Assembly: GCA_020832365.1 (NCBI GenBank)
Contig: JAFIEX010000010.1
Coordinates: 1 to 32,499 of the forward strand
From: Crocinitomicaceae bacterium
Lineage (GTDB): Bacteria > Bacteroidota > Bacteroidia > Flavobacteriales_D > Crocinitomicaceae
DNA: 32,499 bases
Direction of reading: 5' to 3'
In this document: positions 18,153-27,853 of the stretch, one piece after another
How positions within the stretch are numbered: the first letter of the stretch is position 1
Layout: every line of letters starts with the position of its first letter
Position numbers and translations under genes: made by a program
The notes under the pieces: generated by a model
The model's input: only the letters and a program-made list of their open reading frames with translations
The model's database searches: none
What the model was told of the DNA's origin: nothing

Positions 18153-20771
18153 ATGAAAAGCATCTTTGCCAGTTTTCTAATTATGATATTCTCCTTTTGT
18201 GCATTTAGTCAAGCACAAATTAGGGACTTGCAATCGATAGAAAAAGAACTGTCAAACATTTCTAATGAAACAAAGCGTTTAGATGTCGTCAAAATCTTTT
18301 TAAAAGAGACCGAATCACTTGCGTTAACAGATAGGTTGGCAGTTCTAGAAGATTTTTTTGCCTTGCCAATTGTACAAAACCAGGCTGCTTTGCAACTAGA
18401 AATTGGATGTGAGATAGCCACCATTCATTCGAAGTTGGGACAATCCGACGCAAGCTTGGATATGTATTTTGCGCTCCTAAACAGTTTAGACAAAGCCCGA
18501 TTTCCAGTTTACTATTCAAAAATAAAAACAGGAATTGGATATGAATACTTTTACTTACAAGAGTTCGATAAAGCAACGACCTATTTTAAAACTGCACTTG
18601 AAAATAACCGCATACACCGAGACAGCGCAACGGTTGCGGCCAGCTTCATCAATTTAGCAACTGCTTATTCTAGAACGAAAGAAGCGGATAGTGCAAAGCG
18701 CTATTTTGAATATGGATTGAGTTATTATGAAAACTTAAAAGATTCTGCAAAAATTGGGCTTACACTTAATAATTTAGGTTCCTTTTACCATAGGGTCGTT
18801 GGAGAAACAGCAAAAGCGATTGACTATTTTGAAAAGGCTTTGCACATACATCAAAAAATACATAATCAGTATGACGAAGGAGTAACATTACTCAATTTAG
18901 GCACTTTATATTATGATAAGGGGGAGATAAACAAGGGTCTTCAATTGTTGCGATTAGCGCTATCTCGTGGTCAACAACTCCAACATATACCTTTGTATAA
19001 ATTAGCATTACAAAACTTGCTCATGATTTATGAAAACGAGCAGGTTTACGATAGCGCTTTCTTCTATCAAAAGCAGTATCATAATTTACTAGACTCTCTG
19101 CAAATCAGCGAACAAAAAACGATTATTGCTAAATTAGAAGATGCCCATTTTAAAGCTCAAACACAAAAAGAAAAAGAAATTGCCGCCCTAAAAATTTCTA
19201 GACTTTATCAGGGTATAACTATTGCTATTTTGATAAGTATTTTACTCTCTTTTACCGCTATTTACTATTGGCGTACCAAAAAATTGAAAGAAGATCTTGA
19301 GAAGAAAAAATCTATGTTTTATGCCAATCTAGCACATGAATTCAGAACACCAATTAGTTTGATTCAGTCCCCAGCAAAACAAATTAGCAGTAATTCAAAA
19401 GACGATAAAATCAAGCAAAACGCTAAGCTAATTTTAGCACAATCAGAACACTTATTAGAACTATTCAATGAATTAATCACAGTTTCTAAGTTAGAGGAGG
19501 GTATATTGCAGCCCAATTTCAGCGAAACAGATTTGGTACAGTTTTGTAAGGAAATTATAAGTGAGTTTGAAGCGATGGCGGAAAAAAAGCAAGTCAGACT
19601 TGTTTTAAAAAGCGATTCAAACTCTTTTTACTATTCATTTGACTTCAACTTTTTAAAAAAAGCGCTAAACAATTTGATTTCCAATGCCATTCAATTTTCG
19701 CCCATTGGAAAAGAAATAATTATTGAACTTTCAATCAATCAATCCGCACAAGTTATCATCGCCGTAAAAGATGAAGGGCCAGGTATAGACAAGGATTTTG
19801 TTCCAAAATTATTTCAGCGCTACCAAACGAATAAAAAAGAGCAAGGTGTAGGACTAGGACTTGCTCTATCAAAATCTTTATTGAATAGTTGTGGTGGAGA
19901 TTTATATTTGGCAAAAAACAGTTCTTCGGGTGCAATATTTAATCTTGTACTTCCAAAAACACCTGAAAAAAATATTATTTCTCCGCAAATAAATCAAGAA
20001 GATAAACCAGTTGTATTGATTGTAGAGGATCACAAAGATTTGCGTAGTCATCTTGCAGCTGAGTTGTCAGAGAGCTTTCAATGTTACACTGCTGAAAACG
20101 GAAAAATTGGTCATCAACTTGCGTTAGCCCATATTCCAGATGTTATCTTATCAGATGTTATAATGCCCGAAATGGATGGTGTAACAATGGCAAGCTTAAT
20201 TAATCAAAATGAATTAACTGAACACATACCTATTGTATTGCTTTCGGCAAAAACAGACACGCAAAGTATTCAAAAAGGTCTAGAAGCTGGAGCTATTTCT
20301 TATCTTGGAAAGCCTTTCGTAATAGATGAAATAAAACAATTAATTTTTGGCTTTTGGAATTGGCAAAAAAAACTAGAACAACGCTTTTCCACTAAGGCAC
20401 ACCAAACGACTACTGATAAAGAAAACAATGGACTACTCCATCATCCAAACGGCTTTATTCAAAAAATAAATTGTATTATTGAAAAGCAACTATCAAACAA
20501 TGCGTTTGGTGTTAATGAGCTTTCCGAAGAATTGGGCTTAAGTCGAACACAAGTGCATAGAAAATTAAAAGCTATTTGTGGTTTATCTACAACCGCTGTA
20601 ATTAAACATATTCGTTTGGAGCACGCAGCACTATTGTTCTCTACAGAAAAAGAGTTGAATATAAGTGAAGTTGCCTATAAAACCGGCTTTTCGAGTATTG
20701 CCTATTTTTCAAAAAGCTTTTCTGAGTACTTTCAAAACACACCAAGCGAGTATAAGAAACTGGGTGGCTAA
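18153..20771 (+). CDS. TPR-containing hybrid histidine kinase / response regulator with AraC-type output domain
   Basis: Signal peptide, TPR repeats, TM (GITIAILISILLSFTAIYYW), HisKA (FYANLAHEFRTPISLIQ), HATPase (VKDEGPGIDKDF...GVGLGLALSKSL), REC (VVLIVEDHKDLR...DVILSDVIMPEMDGV...LGKPF), HTH_18 (VNELSEELGLSRTQVHRKLKAICGLSTTAVIKHIRLEHAALLF...GFSSIAYFSKSF). Confidence 0.95.
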   Translation: MKSIFASFLIMIFSFCAFSQAQIRDLQSIEKELSNISNETKRLDVVKIFLKETESLALTDRLAVLEDFFALPIVQNQAALQLEIGCEIATIHSKLGQSDASLDMYFALLNSLDKARFPVYYSKIKTGIGYEYFYLQEFDKATTYFKTALENNRIHRDSATVAASFINLATAYSRTKEADSAKRYFEYGLSYYENLKDSAKIGLTLNNLGSFYHRVVGETAKAIDYFEKALHIHQKIHNQYDEGVTLLNLGTLYYDKGEINKGLQLLRLALSRGQQLQHIPLYKLALQNLLMIYENEQVYDSAFFYQKQYHNLLDSLQISEQKTIIAKLEDAHFKAQTQKEKEIAALKISRLYQGITIAILISILLSFTAIYYWRTKKLKEDLEKKKSMFYANLAHEFRTPISLIQSPAKQISSNSKDDKIKQNAKLILAQSEHLLELFNELITVSKLEEGILQPNFSETDLVQFCKEIISEFEAMAEKKQVRLVLKSDSNSFYYSFDFNFLKKALNNLISNAIQFSPIGKEIIIELSINQSAQVIIAVKDEGPGIDKDFVPKLFQRYQTNKKEQGVGLGLALSKSLLNSCGGDLYLAKNSSSGAIFNLVLPKTPEKNIISPQINQEDKPVVLIVEDHKDLRSHLAAELSESFQCYTAENGKIGHQLALAHIPDVILSDVIMPEMDGVTMASLINQNELTEHIPIVLLSAKTDTQSIQKGLEAGAISYLGKPFVIDEIKQLIFGFWNWQKKLEQRFSTKAHQTTTDKENNGLLHHPNGFIQKINCIIEKQLSNNAFGVNELSEELGLSRTQVHRKLKAICGLSTTAVIKHIRLEHAALLFSTEKELNISEVAYKTGFSSIAYFSKSFSEYFQNTPSEYKKLGG

Positions 20772-21890
20772 TCAAGCCCGATGTATGTATCGCATTACCT
20801 CAAAAGTAATATTCGTAAACAATATTTTTGGATTGGCGTTTCTGTCTAAATGATATATCGCATCATTGAACAGTTGCGTAAAAGGCAAAATATTGTTATT
20901 GGTGATAAAGCGAGCAAATTTTTCTAAAAATTCAATTTCTTCTTGAGATGCTCGCATTAAATCGCCATTCGTATAGTTTTTCATAATGCTTTGCCGCACC
21001 ATAAACAAGGCATATGCGAGGAAATCTTTTTGTTCATCTTTACCATAACTCGCTAGCTTTTCTGACCAGTCGAACATAGGTAGCACATCCTTTTTAAAAC
21101 AAACACGCATCAACTGAATAAAATCGGTTCTGTTTTGATGGCTTGTTTGATTATCAGATAACATTGCATTTGCTGCAATTACATTACCCTCAGAGCGCAA
21201 GGCAATACTTGAGATAAGGTCTGAGTTGTTTATCCCTTTACTCCTTAAAAGCTCTTGTATTTCGGTATCTGGTAATGGTTTAACTTTCAGTATTTGGGTT
21301 CTACTCAGAATGGTTGGCAAAATGGCTCCATTTTGTTCGGCTAATAAAATAATCAATGTTTTAGGAGGAGGCTCTTCAATTAATTTAAGTAGTTTATTAG
21401 CACATTCATTCTTCATTGCATCTGCCATCCATACAATCGCCACCTTATACCCTCCTTCAAAAGATTTTAAAGTGAGCTTATTGATTAATTCCTGACTTTG
21501 GTGAACAGAAATTATTGCATTTCTTCCTTTTGGGTCAATTTTATGACTCCATTCTTGCAGGTTGAAATATGGAGATGCAACAACCTGTTCTCGCCAAGAT
21601 ACCATTAAAGGGTCACACACTTTACTATCCGCTTGAACAGTAGGGAAAGTATAATGCACATCAGGGTGCTGCAGTTGTTCCATTTTTCTGCAAGACGGGC
21701 AAGTTCCACAGCTATCGTGATCTGTTTTGTTTTCACAAAAAAGGTATTGAACATACGCGATAGATAAAGCGAGAGCACCATGACCTAAATTTCCAAGAAA
21801 TAACTGAGCATGACTAACTCTTTCATCCTTAACAGATTTTATTAGCTGCGCTTTAATTGCATTTTGCCCTATAACATCCTTAAATTGCAT
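20772..21890 (-). CDS. holB: DNA polymerase III subunit delta-prime
   Basis: 372 aa; MQFKDVIGQNAIKAQLIKSV, zinc-finger CENKTDHDSCGTCPSCRK, LLKLIEEPPPKTLIILLAEQNGAILPTILSRTQ (SRC-like). Confidence 0.9.
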   Translation of the reverse strand: MQFKDVIGQNAIKAQLIKSVKDERVSHAQLFLGNLGHGALALSIAYVQYLFCENKTDHDSCGTCPSCRKMEQLQHPDVHYTFPTVQADSKVCDPLMVSWREQVVASPYFNLQEWSHKIDPKGRNAIISVHQSQELINKLTLKSFEGGYKVAIVWMADAMKNECANKLLKLIEEPPPKTLIILLAEQNGAILPTILSRTQILKVKPLPDTEIQELLRSKGINNSDLISSIALRSEGNVIAANAMLSDNQTSHQNRTDFIQLMRVCFKKDVLPMFDWSEKLASYGKDEQKDFLAYALFMVRQSIMKNYTNGDLMRASQEEIEFLEKFARFITNNNILPFTQLFNDAIYHLDRNANPKILFTNITFEVMRYIHRA

Positions 21891-22010
21891 GCGCTAAATT
21901 AACAACAAAATTGCAGATAAATCGAATTTCTAAATCAAATCAATTAGTCTTTATATCAATTAAACACGGTTAATTTAATTTCTATTTGTCAATCGCAAAA
22001 CAGTTGTGCT

Positions 22011-24167
22011 TTGACAGCTAACTTTTTTATCCCTATATTAGCCCAAATTATTTTTGTGAGATATTACGCACTACTATTATCAATTACATTTTTCATTAAT
22101 TTCAATCATGCACAAGAAAATTGGTGCGGGTTTGATCATCACTTGGCTCAAGAAAAAGCCAAAGACCCTTTGTTTATGGAAAAGCTGGCTCAATCCGTTC
22201 AACAAATTCGGCAGGAAGCAGCAAATAGTAATTTTGAAAGAGGACAAAGTTTTATCATACCCGTAGTTTTTCACATTATTCATGATGGGGGGGCTGGTAA
22301 TATTTCCATGTCACAAATTCAAAGTGGCATCGATGTAATGAATGAAGACTTTAACGCATACAATGCAGATGCTCACTTAGTAAGACAAACCTCAGACGCT
22401 CCTTTTCAAGAGATTCATGCAGATGTTCAAGTTGAGTTTCGTTTGGCAAAAATTGACCCACAAGGTAACTGCACAAATGGCGTTCAGAGAAAATTTGCAC
22501 CACACCTTACCAATAATGCTGGTGAAAGTTGCAAATATTCAAATAATGGCGGTTTAGACGCTTGGCCTAACAGTAGGTACATCAATATTTGGGTGGTTAA
22601 CTCCATCGCAGGAAGCGGTCAAGGTACTACACTTGGGTATGCATTTCTTCCGTATAACAACTGGGGAGCTGGTCACGGCATTCTCAACAGACACGATAGA
22701 ATTGGGCGTGTGGGAACGGCTGCCTCTTTTGGTGGAAGAACGCTAACACATGAAATGGGTCATATCTGCGGACTATTGCATACTTTTCAAGGTGGTTGTC
22801 ATACAAGTGATTGTTCCAATTCAGGCGATTTCATCTGCGACACACCGCCAGCAGATCAAGTATGGGGCTGTAATAGCTTGTTAAACACTTGTAATTCTGT
22901 TCCAATCAATGATGCTTTTGGGTTCGATGTGTTTGACCAAATAGAAAATCATATGAGCTATTCTTCTTGCAGAAGAATGTTTTCTGAGGGGCAAAAAGAT
23001 TTAATGCATGCTAATTTTACAGGCATACCCAACTTTATTTCCATTACCTCTCAGAGCAATTTAGAGGCCACAGGGGTCTTGTTACCTGATGAAATTTGTA
23101 AGGCAGACTTTCGGAGTAATCAACATGTAATTTGCAAAGGAGCGCAGATACAATTTTTTGATGAATCCTATCATGCACCTGTTTCTTGGCAGTGGAGTTT
23201 TCCTGGAGGTATGCCCTCACAAAGCAACAGCATGAATCCAGCAATCACATACGCCAATCCAGGAACCTACGAAGTTTCATTGACCGTTTCAGATGGAAAT
23301 AATTCTGCTTCTGTTACAAAAACAGCTTTTATCACTGTCTTAGATAACGTGCTTTCACCGCCATTCTTCGAAGGTTTTGAAAATATGACAGTGCTTCCTG
23401 CTTCGCGATGGACATCTAATGAATGGGGACTGGATACTGGTTTTGAAATTGCTGACTTCGTAGGCAGAACAGGAAATCAATCGGTATATTTGAATAATTT
23501 CGACTTAATTACTGGAATAGAGAATGAATTAGCATCAGGAAACATTGACTTATCAGGAATCACAGATCAAGTTACATTGTCTTTTCGTTTTGCTTATCGC
23601 AGAAAGAATAACGACAACAATGAGCGACTTCGTGTTTTTGTTTCCAACAATTGTGGTGATAGCTGGCTAGTTCGCAGCTCATTAATTGGAACAGCACTTG
23701 GCACGAACACTTCGAGTGTACCATGGCAACCTAACCCTGAAGACTGGACTACCATGCATGTTACAAATATTAGCAGTAGCTTTTGGACAGAAAACTTTAG
23801 GTTTAAATTTAATTTTTTGAGTGATGGCGGAAACAATCTTTATATTGATGACATCAATTTATATAGCGGGCCACCTAGCGAAGATTTAATTTTAAGCACA
23901 ACTAATTCTTTCGATTTAGAAGCAATTCAAGTATTCCCTAATCCAAGTGAGGACATCGTTCAGGTTAAGTTTGCATTAAAAAGCGCTGAACATATCACGG
24001 TAAAATTATGGGACTATTCAGGTAAAGAGGTTTGGTCCTCTAAGATTTTTGGAACTTCTGGAGCAAACATACTTCCAATTCCTATCAATGAGTTTTCAAA
24101 AGGCGCCTATAAGTTAGTCTTAAGCGGCGCTCAAACAAACTATCAAACCACAATTATCAAGAATTAA
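22011..24167 (+). CDS. M43-family (cytophagalysin/pappalysin-like) zinc metalloprotease with PKD and T9SS sorting domain
   Basis: HEMGHICGLLH zinc motif, Met-turn ENHMSYSSC, PKD domain (WQWSFPGGMPSQSNSMNPAITYANPGTYEVSLTVSDG), C-term VFPNPSEDIVQVKF...YKLVLSGAQTNYQTTIIKN. ORF starts at TTG 22011; GTG 22056 is an alternative. Confidence 0.92.
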   Translation: MTANFFIPILAQIIFVRYYALLLSITFFINFNHAQENWCGFDHHLAQEKAKDPLFMEKLAQSVQQIRQEAANSNFERGQSFIIPVVFHIIHDGGAGNISMSQIQSGIDVMNEDFNAYNADAHLVRQTSDAPFQEIHADVQVEFRLAKIDPQGNCTNGVQRKFAPHLTNNAGESCKYSNNGGLDAWPNSRYINIWVVNSIAGSGQGTTLGYAFLPYNNWGAGHGILNRHDRIGRVGTAASFGGRTLTHEMGHICGLLHTFQGGCHTSDCSNSGDFICDTPPADQVWGCNSLLNTCNSVPINDAFGFDVFDQIENHMSYSSCRRMFSEGQKDLMHANFTGIPNFISITSQSNLEATGVLLPDEICKADFRSNQHVICKGAQIQFFDESYHAPVSWQWSFPGGMPSQSNSMNPAITYANPGTYEVSLTVSDGNNSASVTKTAFITVLDNVLSPPFFEGFENMTVLPASRWTSNEWGLDTGFEIADFVGRTGNQSVYLNNFDLITGIENELASGNIDLSGITDQVTLSFRFAYRRKNNDNNERLRVFVSNNCGDSWLVRSSLIGTALGTNTSSVPWQPNPEDWTTMHVTNISSSFWTENFRFKFNFLSDGGNNLYIDDINLYSGPPSEDLILSTTNSFDLEAIQVFPNPSEDIVQVKFALKSAEHITVKLWDYSGKEVWSSKIFGTSGANILPIPINEFSKGAYKLVLSGAQTNYQTTIIKN

Positions 24168-24278
24168 GCCCTTTATTTTGATATGCACAAGACGAATCTT
24201 GCAATTTAATCAACAATAATTACCGTTTAAAAAAAGAGTATAGGTAATTAATCTGAAATTAAATATTTTAGCCAAAAC

Positions 24279-24296
24279 GATTTTCTCAAGAAAATC
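24279..24296. repeat. Perfect inverted repeat GATTTTCT-CA-AGAAAATC in the 5' leader of the second M43 protease
   Basis: 8+2+8 palindrome ending 15 nt before ATG 24312. Confidence 0.7.
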
Positions 24297-24311
24297 ATCT
24301 AAAATTATTTT

Positions 24312-26420
24312 ATGAAAAACTTTTTTGCTCTACTGTTATGCTTAACCTTTTTAACACCCCTATTCGCGCAACATCACCATCATCATGGTGAAGAGCCTCA
24401 TTTCTGTCATCAAGTAGAAGAGACAGAAAAATATTTTGAATCGCTAAGTCCTTCGGAACAAGCAGAATTTAAAGCAAATGAGGACGCCTTAAGACAGTTC
24501 CGTGATCATTTCATTGCCAACCACCCTGAATTGCTACAAAGTAATGGAAATAGAAGCATCTCCTACACCATTCCTGTTGTTTTTCATATTATTCATGCTG
24601 GGGGTCCAGAGAATATATCTAACGAGCAGGTGGAAGATTGTATCCGTATTTTAAACAATGACTTTCAAAAGTTAAATAATGATGCCAACAACGTGAATAG
24701 TGCTTTTCTTCCTATTGTAGCTGATGTTGAAATTCAGTTTAAATTAGCCAGAAGAGACCCTAGTGGTAACTGTACCAATGGAATTACTAGAACTTTTTCT
24801 AACCTAACTTTTGGCGCTTCTGGTCAGCAGCGAGTTAGTTTAGTGCAACAAAACCATGGTAATTGGCCTGGAGACCGTTATTTAAATGTTTTTGTTGCTG
24901 CAGACATTGGCGGTGCCGCTGGTTATACATTCTTGCCGAATTTCTCTGGAATGGGTAATGGTATTCATGTGCTTCACAATTATGTTGGGGGAATAGGAAC
25001 AGCCAATTTCCAAACAAGTAGAACAATGACGCATGAAGTAGGTCACTGGTTAGACTTACCACACACCTGGGGGCCAACAAACAATCCTGGTTTACAAAGT
25101 AACTGTGACTCAGATGATGGTATTGCTGATACTCCAAACACCATTGGTTGGACAACTTGTAACGTAAACGGTGAATCTTGTGGTTCTTTAGACAATGTGG
25201 AAAACTACATGGAGTACTCATTTTGTGCAAAAATGTTTACCAATGGCCAAAAAGCAAGAATGCATGCGGCACTTAACTCTGCTGTTGGAGGGAGAAACAA
25301 CGTTGTTTCCGCTAGTAATTTACAAGCTACTGGTGTATTCGATCCAGACATTTTGTGTCGTGCAGACTTTGATGCTAATAATCGGGTAGTTTGTCCAGGA
25401 CAATCTATTACTTTTTCAGATTTATCATTCCACGCACCCAACGGATGGACATGGAATTTCCCTGGTGGATCTCCTTCTTCTTCATCAGATCAAAATCCAA
25501 CCGTTACTTACAATACGCCTGGCACATATGCTGTAACTTTGACCGCAACAGATGGTACTGGGTCTGATACACAAACCAAAAGTGGATTTATCACTGTGCT
25601 TCCTGAGGGCGCCACACTCCCTTTCTTGGAAGGGTTTGAAACATACGCCACACTAGCAGATAGCCCATGGTCGGTTAACAACCCTGGAAACAATGCAGCT
25701 TTTGAAATCACCAATAATGCAGCTCACACCGGCGAAAAAAGCGTGCGATTAGCAAATTTTGGTCAAAGTGCAGGCAATACAGACGAACTGATTTCTGCTC
25801 CTGTTGATTTATCAAGTATAACTGACAATGTTACGCTTACATTCCGCTATGCATACAGAAGGCGCAGTAATGCAAACAATGAGTGGTTACGTGTTTTAAT
25901 TAGTAACAACTGCGGTAATTTATGGGCTACAAGAATGAATCGTGGTGGCAACAACCTTGGTACTTTAATTAGCACAAACTCTTGGACACCTTCTTCAAAA
26001 GAAGACTGGGTTACAGTACACGTTACAAATATCACTAGTCAATTCTGGGTGAATGATTTAAGAGTGATGTTCCGCTTCGAAAGCGATGGAGGTAATAATT
26101 TCTTCTTAGATGATATTAATATATATAGCGGAGGACCAAGTGAGTTAAGTATTTCAGAAGAAATTAATTTAACTGAATTCAACGTATTTCCAAATCCTGC
26201 AGATAAAGAAGTTAATGTTCAATTTCATTTAAGCAATGACCAACACGCAGATGTTCAATTGGTTAATATGTTAGGTCAGACGCTAGACAGTTTTCCAATT
26301 CAAGGTAAGTCTGGGGAAAATTTAGTGTTAATTTCAACTGAAAATTACCGCGCTGGGGTTTATTTAGTTCGGGTATCAACTGGTGATAGCCAGCAAGTAA
26401 GACAAATCGTAATAAAATAA
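24312..26420 (+). CDS. M43-family zinc metalloprotease with PKD and T9SS sorting domain (paralog of the previous gene)
   Basis: Signal peptide then QHHHHHGEEP; HEVGHWLDLPHTW zinc motif, Met-turn ENYMEYSFC, PKD (WTWNFPGGSPSSSSDQNPTVTYNTPGTYAVTLTATDG), C-term VFPNPADKEVNVQF...YLVRVSTGDSQQVRQIVIK; co-linear similarity with 22011..24167. Confidence 0.93.
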   Translation: MKNFFALLLCLTFLTPLFAQHHHHHGEEPHFCHQVEETEKYFESLSPSEQAEFKANEDALRQFRDHFIANHPELLQSNGNRSISYTIPVVFHIIHAGGPENISNEQVEDCIRILNNDFQKLNNDANNVNSAFLPIVADVEIQFKLARRDPSGNCTNGITRTFSNLTFGASGQQRVSLVQQNHGNWPGDRYLNVFVAADIGGAAGYTFLPNFSGMGNGIHVLHNYVGGIGTANFQTSRTMTHEVGHWLDLPHTWGPTNNPGLQSNCDSDDGIADTPNTIGWTTCNVNGESCGSLDNVENYMEYSFCAKMFTNGQKARMHAALNSAVGGRNNVVSASNLQATGVFDPDILCRADFDANNRVVCPGQSITFSDLSFHAPNGWTWNFPGGSPSSSSDQNPTVTYNTPGTYAVTLTATDGTGSDTQTKSGFITVLPEGATLPFLEGFETYATLADSPWSVNNPGNNAAFEITNNAAHTGEKSVRLANFGQSAGNTDELISAPVDLSSITDNVTLTFRYAYRRRSNANNEWLRVLISNNCGNLWATRMNRGGNNLGTLISTNSWTPSSKEDWVTVHVTNITSQFWVNDLRVMFRFESDGGNNFFLDDINIYSGGPSELSISEEINLTEFNVFPNPADKEVNVQFHLSNDQHADVQLVNMLGQTLDSFPIQGKSGENLVLISTENYRAGVYLVRVSTGDSQQVRQIVIK

Positions 26421-26450
26421 TTAAGTTTACCATTGTTTATACATAACATA

Positions 26451-26480
26451 AAGGGGTGCAAATTGTACCCCTTTTTTTTT
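26451..26480 (+). terminator. Intrinsic terminator after the second M43 protease
   Basis: AAGGGGTGCA-AAT-TGTACCCCTT hairpin followed by T run. Confidence 0.88.
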
Positions 26481-26583
26481 ACTAACAAATTTAAAGCACA
26501 CTTATTAATCAATGCTTTGCTGGACAAAGAACGCTGACGCCAATTGTTGAAAAATTTATTATTTTAATACCTTTGAGCGCCAA

Positions 26584-27840
26584 ATGGAACACAAGCTAAA
26601 AAATAACATCCAAAACTCGATTTATGTTTTAATACGCTGGTGTATAGCGATTTTACTAATTGGAACAGTATTGGGGTTACTTTCTGCCTTTTTTTTAATC
26701 GCGTTAGACTTAGTAACTAACACAAGGGAAGGTCATCAAATTTTTATCTGGTTACTACCATTAGGAGGTCTTTTAATTGGTTATCTTTATCACTTACTAG
26801 AAAAGGGTGTAGAGGGTGGTAATGAACGCCTCTTACAAGAAATGATATTGACCAAAAGACACATCCATTGGAAGATGGCTCCTCTAGTCTTTTTTGGAAC
26901 ACTTATTACTCATTTATTTGGTGGTTCAGCAGGAAGAGAAAGCACCGCTGTTCAAATGGGCGGAACCTTGGCTGATCAAATAACTAAGCCCTTAAAACTA
27001 ATTACTATTCAAGATAGAAAGACCGTTTTAAGAATGGGGGTCGCCGCCGGTTTTTCTGGTGTATTTGGAACGCCATTTGCTGCTTTTATTTTTGCTTTTG
27101 AATGGGCACGAGATAAAAAATTTGTTCCATCCTCTTTGATTCCAATTCTAGCTGCTTCTTTTTTAGCAAACTATATTTGTCACTCAACTGGCGTAGCACA
27201 CGCAGTTTATCCGAGCGTTGCACTTGACTCTTATTCCGCAATTAGTTTTTGGTGGATATTTGTTGCAGGAATATTTTTTGGTTTGGCTGCTCTTTTGTTC
27301 AATGTCGCAAAAAGCAAATTAAGTGCACTACTGCCAAAAATCATCCGATTCATGCCCCTTAGAGTTGGGTTTGGAGGTGTTCTACTTCTTTTATTTTTTA
27401 TCTTTTCAGGAACCACCAAATATTTCGGGTTAGGTGTGCCAATTATACAATCAGCATTTGTTGATTCGGCTGCTTACTATGACTGGTTTATCAAACTTTT
27501 ACTAACAGTTTTGACTGTAAGCGTTGGTTTTAAAGGTGGCGAGGCAACTCCATTATTTTTTATAGGTGCAACATTAGGGAGTGCATTAGTGGGTTTCCTG
27601 CCATTAGACATAGTGCTCCTTGCCGCTTGTGGCTTTCTAGCTGTTTTTGCAGGCGCCACAAATACACCTATAGCCTGCACGATTATGGGTGCAGAAATTT
27701 TTGGTTGGAGTGGTTTGCCTTATTATTTAATTGCATGTGTCTTGGCTTATGTTATTTCAGGAAACACCAGCGCTTATAGCGCACAACAAACTTTTTTGCG
27801 CAAAATATCTTTGCTTCAGCGCAAAACGGTGAACAAATAG
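26584..27840 (+). CDS. CLC-family anion channel/antiporter, CLC-F (fluoride/proton antiporter)-like
   Basis: 418 aa; GGNERLLQEMILTKRHIHWKMAPLVFFGTLITHLFGGSAGRESTAVQMGG and GFKGGEATPLFFIGATLGSALVGFLP, matching the bacterial CLC-F-like pattern rather than GSGIPE-type CLCs. Confidence 0.85.
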   Translation: MEHKLKNNIQNSIYVLIRWCIAILLIGTVLGLLSAFFLIALDLVTNTREGHQIFIWLLPLGGLLIGYLYHLLEKGVEGGNERLLQEMILTKRHIHWKMAPLVFFGTLITHLFGGSAGRESTAVQMGGTLADQITKPLKLITIQDRKTVLRMGVAAGFSGVFGTPFAAFIFAFEWARDKKFVPSSLIPILAASFLANYICHSTGVAHAVYPSVALDSYSAISFWWIFVAGIFFGLAALLFNVAKSKLSALLPKIIRFMPLRVGFGGVLLLLFFIFSGTTKYFGLGVPIIQSAFVDSAAYYDWFIKLLLTVLTVSVGFKGGEATPLFFIGATLGSALVGFLPLDIVLLAACGFLAVFAGATNTPIACTIMGAEIFGWSGLPYYLIACVLAYVISGNTSAYSAQQTFLRKISLLQRKTVNK

Positions 27841-27853
27841 TACTTTGTAAAAA

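Noticed and set aside
20772-21890. Degenerate P-loop (GNLGHGALALSIA, no GKT) as sign of a pseudogene
   Set aside because: Loss of the ATPase Walker A is expected for delta-prime subunits; ORF is intact
24835-25230. 131-aa minus-strand ORF inside the second M43 protease
   Set aside because: Antisense to a well-supported CDS, low-complexity composition (His/Gln-rich), no family resemblance
26421-26583. Possible fluoride (crcB) riboswitch upstream of the CLC-F-like gene
   Set aside because: Looked for the crcB-motif consensus and could not find a convincing match; the region mainly holds the upstream terminator. A covariance-model search would settle it
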